Positions 17,313 to 26,446 of a stretch of DNA of 64,000 bases are shown piece after piece. This DNA is from Candidatus Litorirhabdus singularis. GTDB lineage: Bacteria > Pseudomonadota > Gammaproteobacteria > Pseudomonadales > Halieaceae. The DNA is taken from the NCBI RefSeq assembly GCF_026262625.1, contig NZ_SHNN01000001.1, positions 1,674,001 to 1,738,000 on the forward strand. Direction: 5' to 3'. The notes beneath the pieces were generated by a model. The model was not told where the DNA came from. It ran no database searches and saw nothing but the letters and a program-made list of their open reading frames with translations. Each line of letters begins with the position of its first letter. Position 1 is the stretch's first letter. The translations under genes and the position numbers were made by a program.

Positions 17313-18515
17313 TTACCCCTCAGCCAGCGCTAGTATCACCGCCTCCGCAGGCGGTACCTTGCCCTCTACAATCCTGCGATAGGCGGCCTGAGCTGCCTCC
17401 GGAGTCTCTGCTCGATGAACACTCATCCAATTGCCATCGATCGCCGCATCGACAAACGCAGTCAAAGCCGCATCAGACTTGATATCCATCTGTTCGTGTC
17501 CCCACTTGTCCAGTAGCTCACTGATTACCGTGGGGGCAAAAAACATCTCTAATTTGGGACTAAGCCGACGTGCCGCCCAAGTCTTGATTGAGGCCGGCGC
17601 TACCATATCAATTAGCATCTTCACAAAGCCGGAGGGGCCAAAGGCGGTAAACACCGAGGCCTCGGCATCTGCATGGGTGCCGCCAACCGCGAATGCTTTG
17701 ACAAATTTGTCCTTACCGCGTTTATAAATGGCAGCATCGCCAGCAACATCTACCAGTAGGTGCTTGAGCTCGGTATCGTCGGGCAAAGCGTCTTCGTAGC
17801 AGATCACCAGATCATAAAGACCGGTTGAGCGAACAAAGGCCTGATTGCTTTTTGCGGTATAGCCGACCACGCATTGCAGCTCCCCAGAATCGCGCTGCTC
17901 CCGCAGCAGCTGCGCAGTGACCAGCGACAGCTTGGAAGAAGCAGAAGTCAGAACCACGCTGTTGGCACCGTAAAATGCATGCATTTTCAGTAGTTCATAC
18001 AGGATAAACCCGCTACCGCCACCCGGGGCTGACGTCATGGCCAAGTCAGCTTTTGGGCCTTCTCCCGCAATCGGTGAGGTGCCCCCCGCAGCGACCGTGA
18101 GAAAGCCGTTGTAGGCCTGGTTTATCTTGTCGCGCTTGCCGCCAAAGGCCTGAAATCCTTCGGCTGTTCTCCGAGCCTTCATCTGTACCACATTGGTCAT
18201 GTGCAAGAAGCCGCGATACTGCTCACCGACGGTAAACTCCGGGTTGGCACTCTCGATGATTGTTGCCACACCCCAGGCTGGCACTATGGCCAGGTCCTTA
18301 TGCTCTTCACTCAGAGGATATACCGAGAAGAATTTGAGAAAGGGTGCCTCGCCCATCTGTGCGTAAAACAGATTGTTGGCACTCAGTCCGACCTTGTCGA
18401 CTCGCAGCCTTATCTCATCATGCTCCAGTGGCGGCAGTTCATCGCGCAATACCAAGGTTTCGGCCAGAGTTTTGCGTTGTGTCGCCACCGTTATTCTGGC
18501 TACAGTGCCATTCAT
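17313..18515 (-). CDS. DUF2855 family protein (MDR-like)
   Basis: A 400-residue protein of the DUF2855 family, distantly like medium-chain dehydrogenase/reductases. An N-terminal GroES-like part (LPPLEHDEIRLRVDKVGLSA) is followed by a nucleotide-binding-like region (VVLTSASSKLSLVTAQLL). Zinc ligands of classic alcohol dehydrogenases are absent. Enzyme activity is unproven for the family. ATG 18515 has a good GGAGG site. The next gene upstream on the same strand is an SDR oxidoreductase, about 230 bases away. Confidence 0.85.
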   Translation of the reverse strand: MNGTVARITVATQRKTLAETLVLRDELPPLEHDEIRLRVDKVGLSANNLFYAQMGEAPFLKFFSVYPLSEEHKDLAIVPAWGVATIIESANPEFTVGEQYRGFLHMTNVVQMKARRTAEGFQAFGGKRDKINQAYNGFLTVAAGGTSPIAGEGPKADLAMTSAPGGGSGFILYELLKMHAFYGANSVVLTSASSKLSLVTAQLLREQRDSGELQCVVGYTAKSNQAFVRSTGLYDLVICYEDALPDDTELKHLLVDVAGDAAIYKRGKDKFVKAFAVGGTHADAEASVFTAFGPSGFVKMLIDMVAPASIKTWAARRLSPKLEMFFAPTVISELLDKWGHEQMDIKSDAALTAFVDAAIDGNWMSVHRAETPEAAQAAYRRIVEGKVPPAEAVILALAEG

Positions 18516-18660
18516 GAGAACCTCCGTCTTGAATTTGTCCGGACCAGTTAAGCTCAGCAGGCTTATAAATCCAGCAGCAAGACCCGAGATGGCTGCGGTT
18601 TGGATGCTTAACGCGCAGAGGTTGGGTATCGCTTGGCTTCAAAGCCAATTTGTGAGGGCC

Positions 18661-18686
18661 GAGCTTGAACCTATTGGATCAAGCTC
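18661..18686. repeat. Inverted repeat downstream of the SDR gene
   Basis: GAGCTTGA (18661-18668) and TCAAGCTC (18679-18686) are perfect arms around a 10-base centre. It is about 63 bases after the SDR stop on the minus strand; there is no T-run, so termination is only possible. Confidence 0.45.
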
Positions 18687-18748
18687 CCTTCGAAATCGAT
18701 CAGGGAAACGCAGTGCTGCACCTGCAGCCACTGCGCTGGCGGGGTTAG

Positions 18749-19516
18749 CTACAAGCCACCGGAGACAGTCAGTACTTCACCGGTCACCCATTCAGCTGCG
18801 GCTGAAGCCAGATATATGGCAGCCGGGGCGATGTCTTCTTCGCGACCCATTCGACCCATCGGTATTTGCAGGTGTTGAACAACTCCAGGCAGCATTTCGT
18901 CTGTGAGGTTCATGGCTTCCATCAGTACTTCGGTAGGTATCGGGCCGGGCGCTATAGCATTGCACCGAATTTTTGGTGCCAGTTCTTTGGCCAGGGATTT
19001 GGTCAGGGTATGCACACCCGCCTTTGCGGCAGCATAAGGGCCATTGGCAATAGACGGATTAAAAGCCTCGATCGAGGAAATATTAATAATGGAGGAACCC
19101 GCCTCCATGCGCTTGGCGGCCGCTATGGCGCCGGCCCAAACCGCCTTCAAATTGAGTCCAGCTTGAAAGTCCCACTGATACTCCGGCACGTCGATTAGAT
19201 TGCGCAGGGTACGATCATCTGCGCCGCCGGCATTGTTCACCCAGATGGTTAACTTGCCCATCTGCGCTACTGTCTGTTCGGCCAGGTTTTCGATTTGCGC
19301 CATGTCCATCATGTCAGTGGTGATCGCCAGCCCGCGTTGCCCCAGAGCAATCACCTCTTGTGCGACAGCTTCTATTTCCTCGGTGCGACGCGCGGCCAGC
19401 ACAACGTCGGCGCCGGCTTCTGCCATACCCAAGGCGATAGCGCGACCGATGCCACGGCCACCACCGGTGATGACTGCCACATGGCCATCCAATCTGAACT
19501 TATCCATTGTGCTCAT
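18749..19516 (-). CDS. Short-chain dehydrogenase/reductase (SDR)
   Basis: A classical SDR of 255 residues with cofactor motif TGGGRGIG, NNAG, catalytic Ser in NISSIEAF, and YAAAKAG carrying the Tyr and Lys. An Arg pair after the second strand (AARRTEE) suggests NADP(H) preference. ATG 19516 is chosen because GGAG lies six bases upstream, rather than ATG 19528. It catalyses an NAD(P)-dependent alcohol/ketone interconversion on an unknown substrate. Possible partner of the DUF2855 gene on the same strand. Confidence 0.9.
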   Translation of the reverse strand: MSTMDKFRLDGHVAVITGGGRGIGRAIALGMAEAGADVVLAARRTEEIEAVAQEVIALGQRGLAITTDMMDMAQIENLAEQTVAQMGKLTIWVNNAGGADDRTLRNLIDVPEYQWDFQAGLNLKAVWAGAIAAAKRMEAGSSIINISSIEAFNPSIANGPYAAAKAGVHTLTKSLAKELAPKIRCNAIAPGPIPTEVLMEAMNLTDEMLPGVVQHLQIPMGRMGREEDIAPAAIYLASAAAEWVTGEVLTVSGGL

Positions 19517-19699
19517 AGTTTTCTCCATTATTATTTGTAGACCAATAGGGTGAGGATTCTGCCAGAGATGAATCCAGATGGATAGCGTGGGCAGCGCTTC
19601 TGGCTTGTTTCAAGTCGGTCTTTCCTTAAAGGATCCGCAGCGCTAGGTGTATCAACGCTTGCGGGCTGCTGGGCAGTTGGGCGAGGGCGGACTGGTTCT

Positions 19700-20247
19700 C
19701 GCCTCGTGTGGCTATCCGTCATTCCTGTGATGATGCATAGCGCCGACAGTAGGGGTAGAAAATCTTCGCACAATAAGCTCGGCGGCCCCGCTGCCTGGAA
19801 CAGGTTCTTTGCGGATGCCGAGAACGCTGGAACCCGGGTCAACCTCGCACATATGGGAGGTAATACTTCAGTGCAGGGCTCCACTGAGAACTGGACCGAA
19901 GTATTTTCCCAGACCATGCAGCAACCTGGCTCGGAGAACTTGTACGGCGATCTGGGGGCTGGACAAAGCTGGCCAAGGGCGAAGGTTCTGCAAGATTAAC
20001 GGACGTTCTGGGTACGGCAGTAAGCGGCAACCAGAAAGTTGAGGATCGGGTTATGTTCGGCACCGACCGGTTGGTGTTGTCGGCGCATAATGGCTGGCGG
20101 GACTATCGAATCAACTTCCAGAATGTCCTGAAGTCACAGATTAGTCAGAGCCAGTTGGACAAGATCATGTTCGCCAACTCAGACGCACTTTTCAAAGTCG
20201 GCGCTGTGGACGCGCCCGTGCCCTGCGTTACGGCTACAACTTCATAG
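19700..20247 (+). pseudogene. Amidohydrolase-2 family pseudogene (N-terminally truncated, frameshifted)
   Basis: Two adjoining frames together encode the C-terminal half of an amidohydrolase-2 family (metal-dependent hydrolase/decarboxylase) protein. The first, to about 19951, has IPVMMHSADS and GPAAWNRFFADAENAG...VNLAHMGG, the typical second half of the barrel. The second, from about 19952, reads through DRVMFGTDRLVLS (the usual GTD/GSD metal motif) to LDKIMFANSDALFKV, the family's C-terminal helix. The break is at a GGGGG run near 19951-19956, consistent with a one-base indel. The N-terminal third with the HxH site is absent. Function is lost unless a sequencing error explains the shift. 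Confidence 0.72.
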
Positions 20248-20477
20248 TCATCGCTTTGGTTCTTTCTCGACCTCTGGCCACTGGCTGATTACTGCTTTCA
20301 CCTCAGGCTCAGCTTGTCAAAATCTTTACAAGGCGCGTTCAGCAAACGCCCCATGCACGGTGGAGTTGCCTTATTACAGAGCACGATACGCCGCATTTTG
20401 GGGCGGCAGCTTCGCAACAAACTCAAGGTGAACCCAAAAACTGCCCTACAGACCCCTAATTCAGGCTAAATTCAATT

Positions 20478-20494
20478 TTGGCACGACTATTGCT
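20478..20494 (+). promoter_or_regulatory. Sigma-54 promoter of the nitrate-locus porin
   Basis: TTGGCACGACTATTGCT matches the -24/-12 consensus nearly perfectly, with GG and GC 10 bases apart. The predicted start is near 20505, at the base of the first leader hairpin. Confidence 0.85.
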
Positions 20495-20503
20495 AAAGCT
20501 TTA

Positions 20504-20589
20504 GTGGCGACAGGGACGTCGCCCTACATTTGACTGTTTACGGGTAACAATGCCCTCCAGCTGCACCTAGCGCTGGCGGGCATTTTTTT
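20504..20589 (+). promoter_or_regulatory. NasT (ANTAR)-type antitermination leader 1
   Basis: Three elements in order. Hairpin 1: GGCGAC (20506-20511) and GTCGCC (20518-20523) with hexaloop AGGGAC, which has A at loop position 1 and G at position 4, the ANTAR-target signature. Hairpin 2: GGGT and GCCC (20542-20545, 20552-20555) around AACAAT; this loop lacks the G at position 4. Terminator: ATGCCCTCCAGC (20550-20561) with GCTGGCGGGCAT (20572-20583) and a T-run to 20589. Hairpin 2 uses the 5' arm of the terminator, so the two are exclusive. Binding by NasT would favour read-through into the porin and following genes. Confidence 0.72.
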
Positions 20590-20598
20590 GGGGGAAAT

Positions 20599-21834
20599 AT
20601 GAGTAAAACCACACGCGTTATGATTACCACCGCGCTGCTACCATTGGCGCTGGCTACTTCTGTGCAAGCGGCAGATAATTTTTCTGACGGCATCGCCAGT
20701 ATGGTAAGCGATGGCAAAGCGTCAGTCGACTTCCGCTATCGTTTTGAAGGAGTCGATGACGAAAATTTTGACAAGGATGCCAAAGCCTCGACGTTGCGTT
20801 CACGGCTGACCCTGGAAACTGCTGCGTATAAAGGTTTCACAGCAAAGTTGGAGTTTGACAACGTGTCCGACATTGGCTCGGACGAATTCAACTCCACCAC
20901 CAATGGTAACGCCGAGTATCCAGTTGTCGCTGACCCCGAGGGCACCGACTTGAACCAGGCATGGGCGGCTTATCAATTCAATACGTCTACTGCCACTTTC
21001 GGCCGGCAGCGAATAACTCATGGCTCCCAGCGCTTTATCGGCGGCGTTGCCTGGCGCCAGAATGAGCAGACCTACGACGGTCTGCGTGCGGTCATCAAGC
21101 CCATTGAATCACTTGCGATTGATCTATCGTACGTCTCCAGAATTAACCGCATCTTCGGTCCCAATGATGGCGCACAGCCCTCCAAATGGAAAGGCGACAA
21201 CTGGTGGTTACGCGCGGACTACAGTATTACAGACAAGCACACCCTGACCGGCTTTGCTTATCGAATTGATGTCGATGAGCAGGACGGCTACGCAAGCGGG
21301 CGTACAGTGGACAACTCCAATGACACTTATGGCATAGACTATCGCGGCAGCTTTGGTCCGGTGTCGGTGGCTGCTAGTGCGGCGAGCCAGACTGAGAGTG
21401 GCAAGAGCAATCTATCTTACGATGCCGACTACTACATGGTCGAACTGGGTGCCAAGCTAGTAGGCGTGAACTTCAAAGCCGCCTATGAGGTGCTTGGATC
21501 TGATAACGGGGTCGGCTTTAAGACACCGCTGGCGACGCTGCACAAATTCCAGGGCTGGGCTGACAAGTTTCTTGCGACTCCAGCAGACGGAATAGAGGAT
21601 GCCTGGATTGGCGCAACCGGGAAGGCAGGTCCTCTGAAGCTGGGAGCTTTCTACCATGACTTCGCGGCCGAGTCTTCCAGCGTTGACTACGGTACTGAGA
21701 TCGACTTGGTAGCAACCTGGCCAGCGACGAAGGTACTCACGCTGCAAGCAAAGTATGCCAAGTTCTCCGCCGATAACTCAGGGCCACTGACCGATACGGA
21801 GAAGTTTTGGTTAACCGCGCAGCTAAAACTCTAG
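20599..21834 (+). CDS. Outer-membrane porin (alginate-export-like), nitrate locus
   Basis: A 411-residue beta-barrel with a Sec signal peptide (LLPLALATSVQA-A). The mature part is built of amphipathic strands (ASVDFRYRFEGVDDENF, ATFGRQRITHGSQRFIGG) typical of the Alginate_exp-like porins frequently found in nitrate assimilation clusters, and ends with an alternating strand WLTAQLKL. GGGGGA precedes the ATG. It probably admits nitrate or nitrite across the outer membrane. It is first in the locus, under its own sigma-54 promoter and attenuator. A GC hairpin (21843-21872) follows the stop without a T-run, so some read-through into nasT is likely. Confidence 0.85.
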   Translation: MSKTTRVMITTALLPLALATSVQAADNFSDGIASMVSDGKASVDFRYRFEGVDDENFDKDAKASTLRSRLTLETAAYKGFTAKLEFDNVSDIGSDEFNSTTNGNAEYPVVADPEGTDLNQAWAAYQFNTSTATFGRQRITHGSQRFIGGVAWRQNEQTYDGLRAVIKPIESLAIDLSYVSRINRIFGPNDGAQPSKWKGDNWWLRADYSITDKHTLTGFAYRIDVDEQDGYASGRTVDNSNDTYGIDYRGSFGPVSVAASAASQTESGKSNLSYDADYYMVELGAKLVGVNFKAAYEVLGSDNGVGFKTPLATLHKFQGWADKFLATPADGIEDAWIGATGKAGPLKLGAFYHDFAAESSSVDYGTEIDLVATWPATKVLTLQAKYAKFSADNSGPLTDTEKFWLTAQLKL

Positions 21835-21913
21835 CTTTAAGCGGGCGGCGATACTTCAAGTACCGCTGCCCGTTACACCGCCTGCGGGAAACAAGCCCGT
21901 ATCTGCAGTACCG

Positions 21914-22513
21914 GTGACCAATTGCAACCCATCATCGCCGCGTGTCATGGTGCTCGATGATACCGGTGAACGCGCGGCCATGGTTGAAATCAGTCTGGCG
22001 GCAGCCGGCTTCAAAGTCGTATCGGTACTCAGCAGCGCCAGCGGACTCCTGCACCAAATAGAACAGCATCGTCCCGATGTCATTGTCATCGACCTTGAAT
22101 CACCCGACCGCGACGTACTCGAAAGTTTGACCATTGTTTCGCACCATAATCCAACGCCTATTGTTATGTTCTCGGAGCGAGATGACCCTGACTTTATTGC
22201 AGCTGCGATAGACTCAGGAGTTACCGTTTATCAAAACGACGCCCTTGACCCCAACCTGGTGAAAACCGTGGTTCAGGTCGCAATGCGGCAGTTTCAAAGC
22301 TTCAACATGCTGCGCCAGGAACTTCTGCAAACTCGCACCGAGTTGGAAGACCGCAAGTTGGTGGAGCGCGCCAAGGCTCTTCTTGCCAAACACCGGGCTA
22401 TCGACCAACAAAACGCTTACAGCTTGATTAGAAAACTGTCCATGAACAGCAATAAGACCATCGTCGATATATCGAGAACCGTGGTTGCAACACTTGGGGA
22501 CATGGATAGTTAG
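21914..22513 (+). CDS. nasT: NasT-like ANTAR antiterminator
   Basis: A 199-residue response-regulator-like protein. The N-terminal receiver-like domain (about 10-125: VMVLDDTGERAAMVEISLAAAGF, VIVIDLESPDRDVL) is followed by a linker helix and a C-terminal ANTAR RNA-binding domain (about 140-195: LEDRKLVERAKALLAKHRAI, then DQQNAYSLIRKLSM). In known systems NasT is held by NasS and, when nitrate is present, is freed to bind leader hairpins and prevent termination. The start is given as GTG 21914 with a poor ribosome site; ATG 21947 would trim 11 residues. nasS follows 15 bases downstream. Confidence 0.9.
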   Translation: MTNCNPSSPRVMVLDDTGERAAMVEISLAAAGFKVVSVLSSASGLLHQIEQHRPDVIVIDLESPDRDVLESLTIVSHHNPTPIVMFSERDDPDFIAAAIDSGVTVYQNDALDPNLVKTVVQVAMRQFQSFNMLRQELLQTRTELEDRKLVERAKALLAKHRAIDQQNAYSLIRKLSMNSNKTIVDISRTVVATLGDMDS

Positions 22514-22528
22514 GGAGCCAATATACTC

Positions 22529-23710
22529 ATGCAGATAATAAACAGATCCAAGCTGCCACCAGCAGAGAAGTCAGAACTACAACTTGGCTATATCCGGCTA
22601 ACCGATGCAGCACCTTTGATTGTCGCCAAAGAACAGGGCTTATTTGCTCAGCTGGGGCTGGATGTCACTTTGCGTAGGGAGGTTTCCTGGGCCAACCTGC
22701 GCGACAAAATTGCAGTGGGTACACTAGATGCAGCGCAAATGCTGGCGCCGCTGCCGCTAGCAACCGCCCTGGGTATCGGCGGTATGCGCGCAGATATGGT
22801 CACCGGGTTGGCGCTTAGCTTGAACGGTAATGCGATTACAGTCAGCGCCGCTCTGGCGGAATGCTTGCAGCTTCTCGGTGCCGCCCCGGAAAAATCTGCG
22901 GCGTCCTCAGCACATGCACTACGCAAATGGTTGCAGGAGGACTCCCGCTCCCTGACCTTGGCCAGTTCACACAGTTTTTCCTGTCACACCATACAGCTGC
23001 GCTGGTGGCTGCGCAGCGCTGGTATTGATCCTGATCGGGACCTGAAGATTATCGTGCTGCCACCAGAACAAATGGTCGATAGCCTTGCCCGCGGCGTTAT
23101 CGACGGTTTCTGCGTAGGAGAACCGTGGAACTCGATCGCGGTGCAGCACGGCATTGGCGCAGTGCAGGCCAGCGGTTACCAGGTTTGCAACAATATGATT
23201 GAGAAAGTGCTCGGTGTTACCCAGCACTGGCACAACCATCACCCGGCGACTCACCTGCGCCTGCGCATAGCGCTGATGCTAGCCTGCCAGTGGCTGGCGG
23301 AAGAAGACAACAGATTGCTGGCTGCGGATCTGCTAGCGCGTCCCGAGTACCTGGATCTGCCAGTGCATCAATTGCGGCCCTCGCTGAGTGGTGACTTTCA
23401 GTACAGCAAACACAGCGGCCTGATTAAGCTGCCACATTTCCATGTGTTCGGCCGTTTTCAGGCCGGCTTCCCCTGGCGCTCGACTGCAGAATCTCTACTC
23501 GCCGAATGCAACAAGATGCTGGGCCGGCGCGCGACCATAGAGGAGACCAGAGCATTGGTGCAGCAGACTTATCGCACCGACCTGTACCGTGAGGCGGCGC
23601 GTTATCTCGGCATGGCCTATCCAGAGCATGACTACCTGCCCGACTCGGCTCACAGCACCGCTTGGGAGATGGCGCCTGGCGTTGAGTTAGGCCCCAACGA
23701 GCGCCTCTAG
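22529..23710 (+). CDS. nasS: NasS-like nitrate/nitrite sensor
   Basis: A 393-residue protein with the fold of nitrate ABC binding proteins (NrtA/CmpA family), but beginning without any signal peptide (MQIINRSKLPPAEKSELQLG), so cytoplasmic. Family regions include LGYIRLTDAAPLIVAKEQGL, DAAQMLAPLPLATALGIGG and DGFCVGEPWNSIAV, matching the binding protein encoded downstream at 24005. In NasS/NasT systems it binds NasT when nitrate is absent and releases it when nitrate binds. GGGAG is upstream of the ATG. Confidence 0.9.
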   Translation: MQIINRSKLPPAEKSELQLGYIRLTDAAPLIVAKEQGLFAQLGLDVTLRREVSWANLRDKIAVGTLDAAQMLAPLPLATALGIGGMRADMVTGLALSLNGNAITVSAALAECLQLLGAAPEKSAASSAHALRKWLQEDSRSLTLASSHSFSCHTIQLRWWLRSAGIDPDRDLKIIVLPPEQMVDSLARGVIDGFCVGEPWNSIAVQHGIGAVQASGYQVCNNMIEKVLGVTQHWHNHHPATHLRLRIALMLACQWLAEEDNRLLAADLLARPEYLDLPVHQLRPSLSGDFQYSKHSGLIKLPHFHVFGRFQAGFPWRSTAESLLAECNKMLGRRATIEETRALVQQTYRTDLYREAARYLGMAYPEHDYLPDSAHSTAWEMAPGVELGPNERL

Positions 23711-23835
23711 CTCTGGCTCGAAGTAGTGCGGACTGCTCCGTTATAGTGCGCCGGGCTCGATTCAAAATAGTAAAAGCGCCACCTGGTTCCGCTAGCTATC
23801 CACTATCTATATGATTTTTAAGGGAATATAAAAAC

Positions 23836-23851
23836 TGGCACTGAGATTGCA
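23836..23851 (+). promoter_or_regulatory. Sigma-54 promoter of the nitrate importer/reductase operon
   Basis: TGGCACTGAGATTGCA, with GG and GC 10 bases apart. The predicted start is near 23862, about 143 bases before the substrate-binding protein gene. Confidence 0.85.
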
Positions 23852-23920
23852 ATGTTGTTGGTAATTGCAGTTTTTACTAGAGCTGCCATTAACTCTTTTT
23901 CAAGGTCCATTTAAATTTCA

Positions 23921-23980
23921 GGGTAATAGTGCCCACTCCTTCAGGCGTAGTAGTACGCCTGATGTAGTGGGCTTTTTTTT
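23921..23980 (+). promoter_or_regulatory. Antitermination leader 2 with intrinsic terminator
   Basis: GGGT (23921-23924) can pair with GCCC (23931-23934) around AATAGT, closely matching hairpin 2 of the porin leader (shared pattern GGGTAAnAnTGCCC). The same GCCC begins the terminator: GCCCACT (23931-23937) with AGTGGGC (23966-23972), an inner stem TCAGGCGTA/TACGCCTGA, and eight Ts (23973-23980). The two folds are exclusive, as in an attenuator. A convincing first hairpin with an A1/G4 hexaloop was not found upstream here. Confidence 0.7.
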
Positions 23981-24004
23981 GCCCCTCGCAAAGCAGAGGT
24001 AACC

Positions 24005-25408
24005 ATGCAAAGACGACTCCACCACTCTCCCGTAGCAACGCTGGCGCGAAGACTTCGTTGCCTGACACTGAATCTGAGTGTGGCGACAGTGCTCATACTG
24101 GGCGCTACCGCAGTGCAGGCCGAGTTGGGCGAAGCAGAAAAGGATGAACTGACTTTTGGCTTCATCAAACTAACCGATATGGCGCCGCTGGCGATTGCCT
24201 ATGAGAAAGGCTACTTCGAAGATGAAGGCCTCTATGTCACGATCGAAGCACAGGCCAACTGGAAGGTGCTGCTCGACGGTGTAATTGACGGACAGCTAGA
24301 CGGTGCTCATATGCTCGCCGGACAGCCATTGGCGGCGACGATCGGCTTTGGTACCAAAGCACATATCATTACTCCCTTTAGTATGGACCTGAATGGTAAC
24401 GGCATCACCGTTTCCAATGCCGTCTGGAAGGAAATGAAAAAGAACATTCCGGTGGCTAACGGTAAGCCGGTTCACCCCATTAGTGCCAGCGCACTGAAAC
24501 CTGTAGTCGATCGGTATCGCAGCGATGGCAAGCCCTTCAAGATGGGCATGGTATTCCCCGTATCTACCCATAACTATGAGCTGCGTTACTGGCTGGCAGC
24601 TGGCGACATACACCCTGGGTATTACGCACCCCATAAAGGCGACACCTCCGGCCAGATAGACGCTGAGGCGCTGCTTTCTGTAACACCACCGCCGCAAATG
24701 CCGGCAACGCTAGAGGCGGGCACCATCCATGGTTATTGTGTTGGTGAGCCCTGGAACCAGCAGGCCGTCTTTAAAGGCATTGGCGTGCCGGTTATCACCG
24801 ACTATGAAATCTGGAAGAACAATCCTGAAAAAGTGTTCGGTATCACCCGCGAATTCAGCGAGAAGTACCCCAACACCACGATCCGTATCGTCAAAGCTCT
24901 GCTGCGCGCCGCTTACTGGCTGGACGCTAATGACAACGCCAATCGTCCCGAAGCCGTTGAGATTCTGTCGCGCAGTGAGTACGTTGGCGCTGATTACGAA
25001 GTGATCGCCAACTCCATGACCGGTACCTTTGAATATGAGAAAGGTGACAAGCGTGAGGTACCAGACTTCAACGTATTCTTTCGCTATAACGCGACCTACC
25101 CATACTACTCGGACGCCATCTGGTATCTGACTCAGATGCGGCGTTGGGGTCAGATCAGTGAGCCCAAGTCTGACGACTGGTATAAGGAAGTCGCCAGTAG
25201 TGTCTATCGTCCGGACCTCTACGCTGCCGCAGCGCGCGAATTGATTGCCGAGGGTATTTTAAAGGCCAGTGATTTTCCGGATTTTGCCACCGAGGATGGC
25301 TTCAAGCCACCGCAGTCGGAGTTCATTGACAGCATCATCTATGACGGCAACGCGCCCAATGCCTATCTGGAGAAGTTCAAGATCGGCCTGAAACAGGAAG
25401 TGCTCTGA
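24005..25408 (+). CDS. nrtA: Nitrate ABC transporter substrate-binding protein
   Basis: A 467-residue NrtA/NasF-family periplasmic binding protein. The N-terminal signal (about 1-38) has a basic start (MQRRLHHSP) and hydrophobic core ending AVQA-E. Shared family regions: [52 protein letters not shown]. It binds nitrate or nitrite in the periplasm and delivers it to the permease. First gene of a long plus-strand operon through 34299, with very short gaps. Confidence 0.92.
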   Translation: MQRRLHHSPVATLARRLRCLTLNLSVATVLILGATAVQAELGEAEKDELTFGFIKLTDMAPLAIAYEKGYFEDEGLYVTIEAQANWKVLLDGVIDGQLDGAHMLAGQPLAATIGFGTKAHIITPFSMDLNGNGITVSNAVWKEMKKNIPVANGKPVHPISASALKPVVDRYRSDGKPFKMGMVFPVSTHNYELRYWLAAGDIHPGYYAPHKGDTSGQIDAEALLSVTPPPQMPATLEAGTIHGYCVGEPWNQQAVFKGIGVPVITDYEIWKNNPEKVFGITREFSEKYPNTTIRIVKALLRAAYWLDANDNANRPEAVEILSRSEYVGADYEVIANSMTGTFEYEKGDKREVPDFNVFFRYNATYPYYSDAIWYLTQMRRWGQISEPKSDDWYKEVASSVYRPDLYAAAARELIAEGILKASDFPDFATEDGFKPPQSEFIDSIIYDGNAPNAYLEKFKIGLKQEVL

Positions 25409-25410
25409 TC

Positions 25411-26418
25411 ATGTCTGCAGGCGAGCACACAGCACCGAGCAGCGACGCCCTCGCGGGTGTCGCTGGCACGCGCTTCAATTGGGAGAAACACGTCAATCGC
25501 CTGCTGCAGGTCATTGGTCTGCCGCTCATTGGCATTGCGGTCTTCCTGATGATCTGGCAGATGGGCGCCGCCTCCATTCAAACCTCACTTGGTCAGTTTC
25601 CTGGTCCGGCTCAGGTTTGGGATCAGGCCGGTACGCTCGTGCAGGAGCACATACGCGAGCGCGAGAAGGCGGGCGAGTTTTATGAGCGCCAGGAAGTACG
25701 CAACGCCAAAAAACTGGAAAAGAATCCTGATGCCAGCATCAAGTGGCGAGACTATACCGGCAAATCGACCTTCTTCGACCAGATTTTCACCAGTCTTTAT
25801 ACTGTAGCGGTGGGCTTTATCCTCGCCAGCCTGATAGCGATTCCGGTGGGTATTGCCTGTGGACTTAACGAGTCTTTCTATCGCGCGTGCAATCCTATTA
25901 TCCAAGTCTTCAAACCAGTATCACCGCTCGCCTGGCTGCCGCTGGTGACCATGGTGGTTAGCGCTGTCTATACCTCGGAAGACCCGCTGTTCGACAAGTC
26001 GTTTCTGAACTCCGCATTTACGGTAGCCCTGTGCTGTCTCTGGCCAACGCTCATTAATACTACGGTCGGTGTATCCAGTGTCGACAAGGATCTGGTCAAT
26101 GTCAGCCGGGTCATGGCTCTGCCTACCCTGACTCACATCAGGCGCATTGTGCTGCCATCTGCAATTCCCATGATTTTCACCGGGCTGAGGTTGTCGCTGG
26201 CCACCGGTTGGATGGTGCTGATTGCGGCGGAGATGCTGGCGCAGAATCCGGGTCTAGGCAAATTTATCTGGGACGAATTTCAGAATGGCAGCTCCAATTC
26301 GCTGGGCCGCATCATGGTCGCGGTAGTGGTTATCGGCTTGACCGGTTTTGCCTTGGACAAGTTGATGTTGATCCTGCAGAAGCGGGTTAGCTGGGACAAG
26401 CACGCAACCCTGCGCTAG
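25411..26418 (+). CDS. nrtB: Nitrate ABC transporter permease
   Basis: A 335-residue BPD-type inner-membrane permease with an N-terminal helix (about 31-50), an unusually long charged periplasmic segment (about 55-120: REREKAGEFYERQEVRNAKK) and five more helices from about 125. The EAA-loop region is at VSRVMALPTLTHIRRIVLPS. It follows the binding protein gene by two bases and precedes the ATPase gene by 28, forming an NrtABC-type importer. Confidence 0.92.
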   Translation: MSAGEHTAPSSDALAGVAGTRFNWEKHVNRLLQVIGLPLIGIAVFLMIWQMGAASIQTSLGQFPGPAQVWDQAGTLVQEHIREREKAGEFYERQEVRNAKKLEKNPDASIKWRDYTGKSTFFDQIFTSLYTVAVGFILASLIAIPVGIACGLNESFYRACNPIIQVFKPVSPLAWLPLVTMVVSAVYTSEDPLFDKSFLNSAFTVALCCLWPTLINTTVGVSSVDKDLVNVSRVMALPTLTHIRRIVLPSAIPMIFTGLRLSLATGWMVLIAAEMLAQNPGLGKFIWDEFQNGSSNSLGRIMVAVVVIGLTGFALDKLMLILQKRVSWDKHATLR

Positions 26419-26446
26419 CGCGGTTCGCTGTAAACGGAGAGTAGTT

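Larger units (their letters stand above)
20248..20598. other. Regulatory region upstream of the nitrate-locus porin
   Basis: No gene is seen. The right half holds a sigma-54 promoter and a structured leader, listed separately. The left half, where a nitrogen-regulator (NtrC) enhancer would be expected, shows no site I can assign with confidence. Confidence 0.5.
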
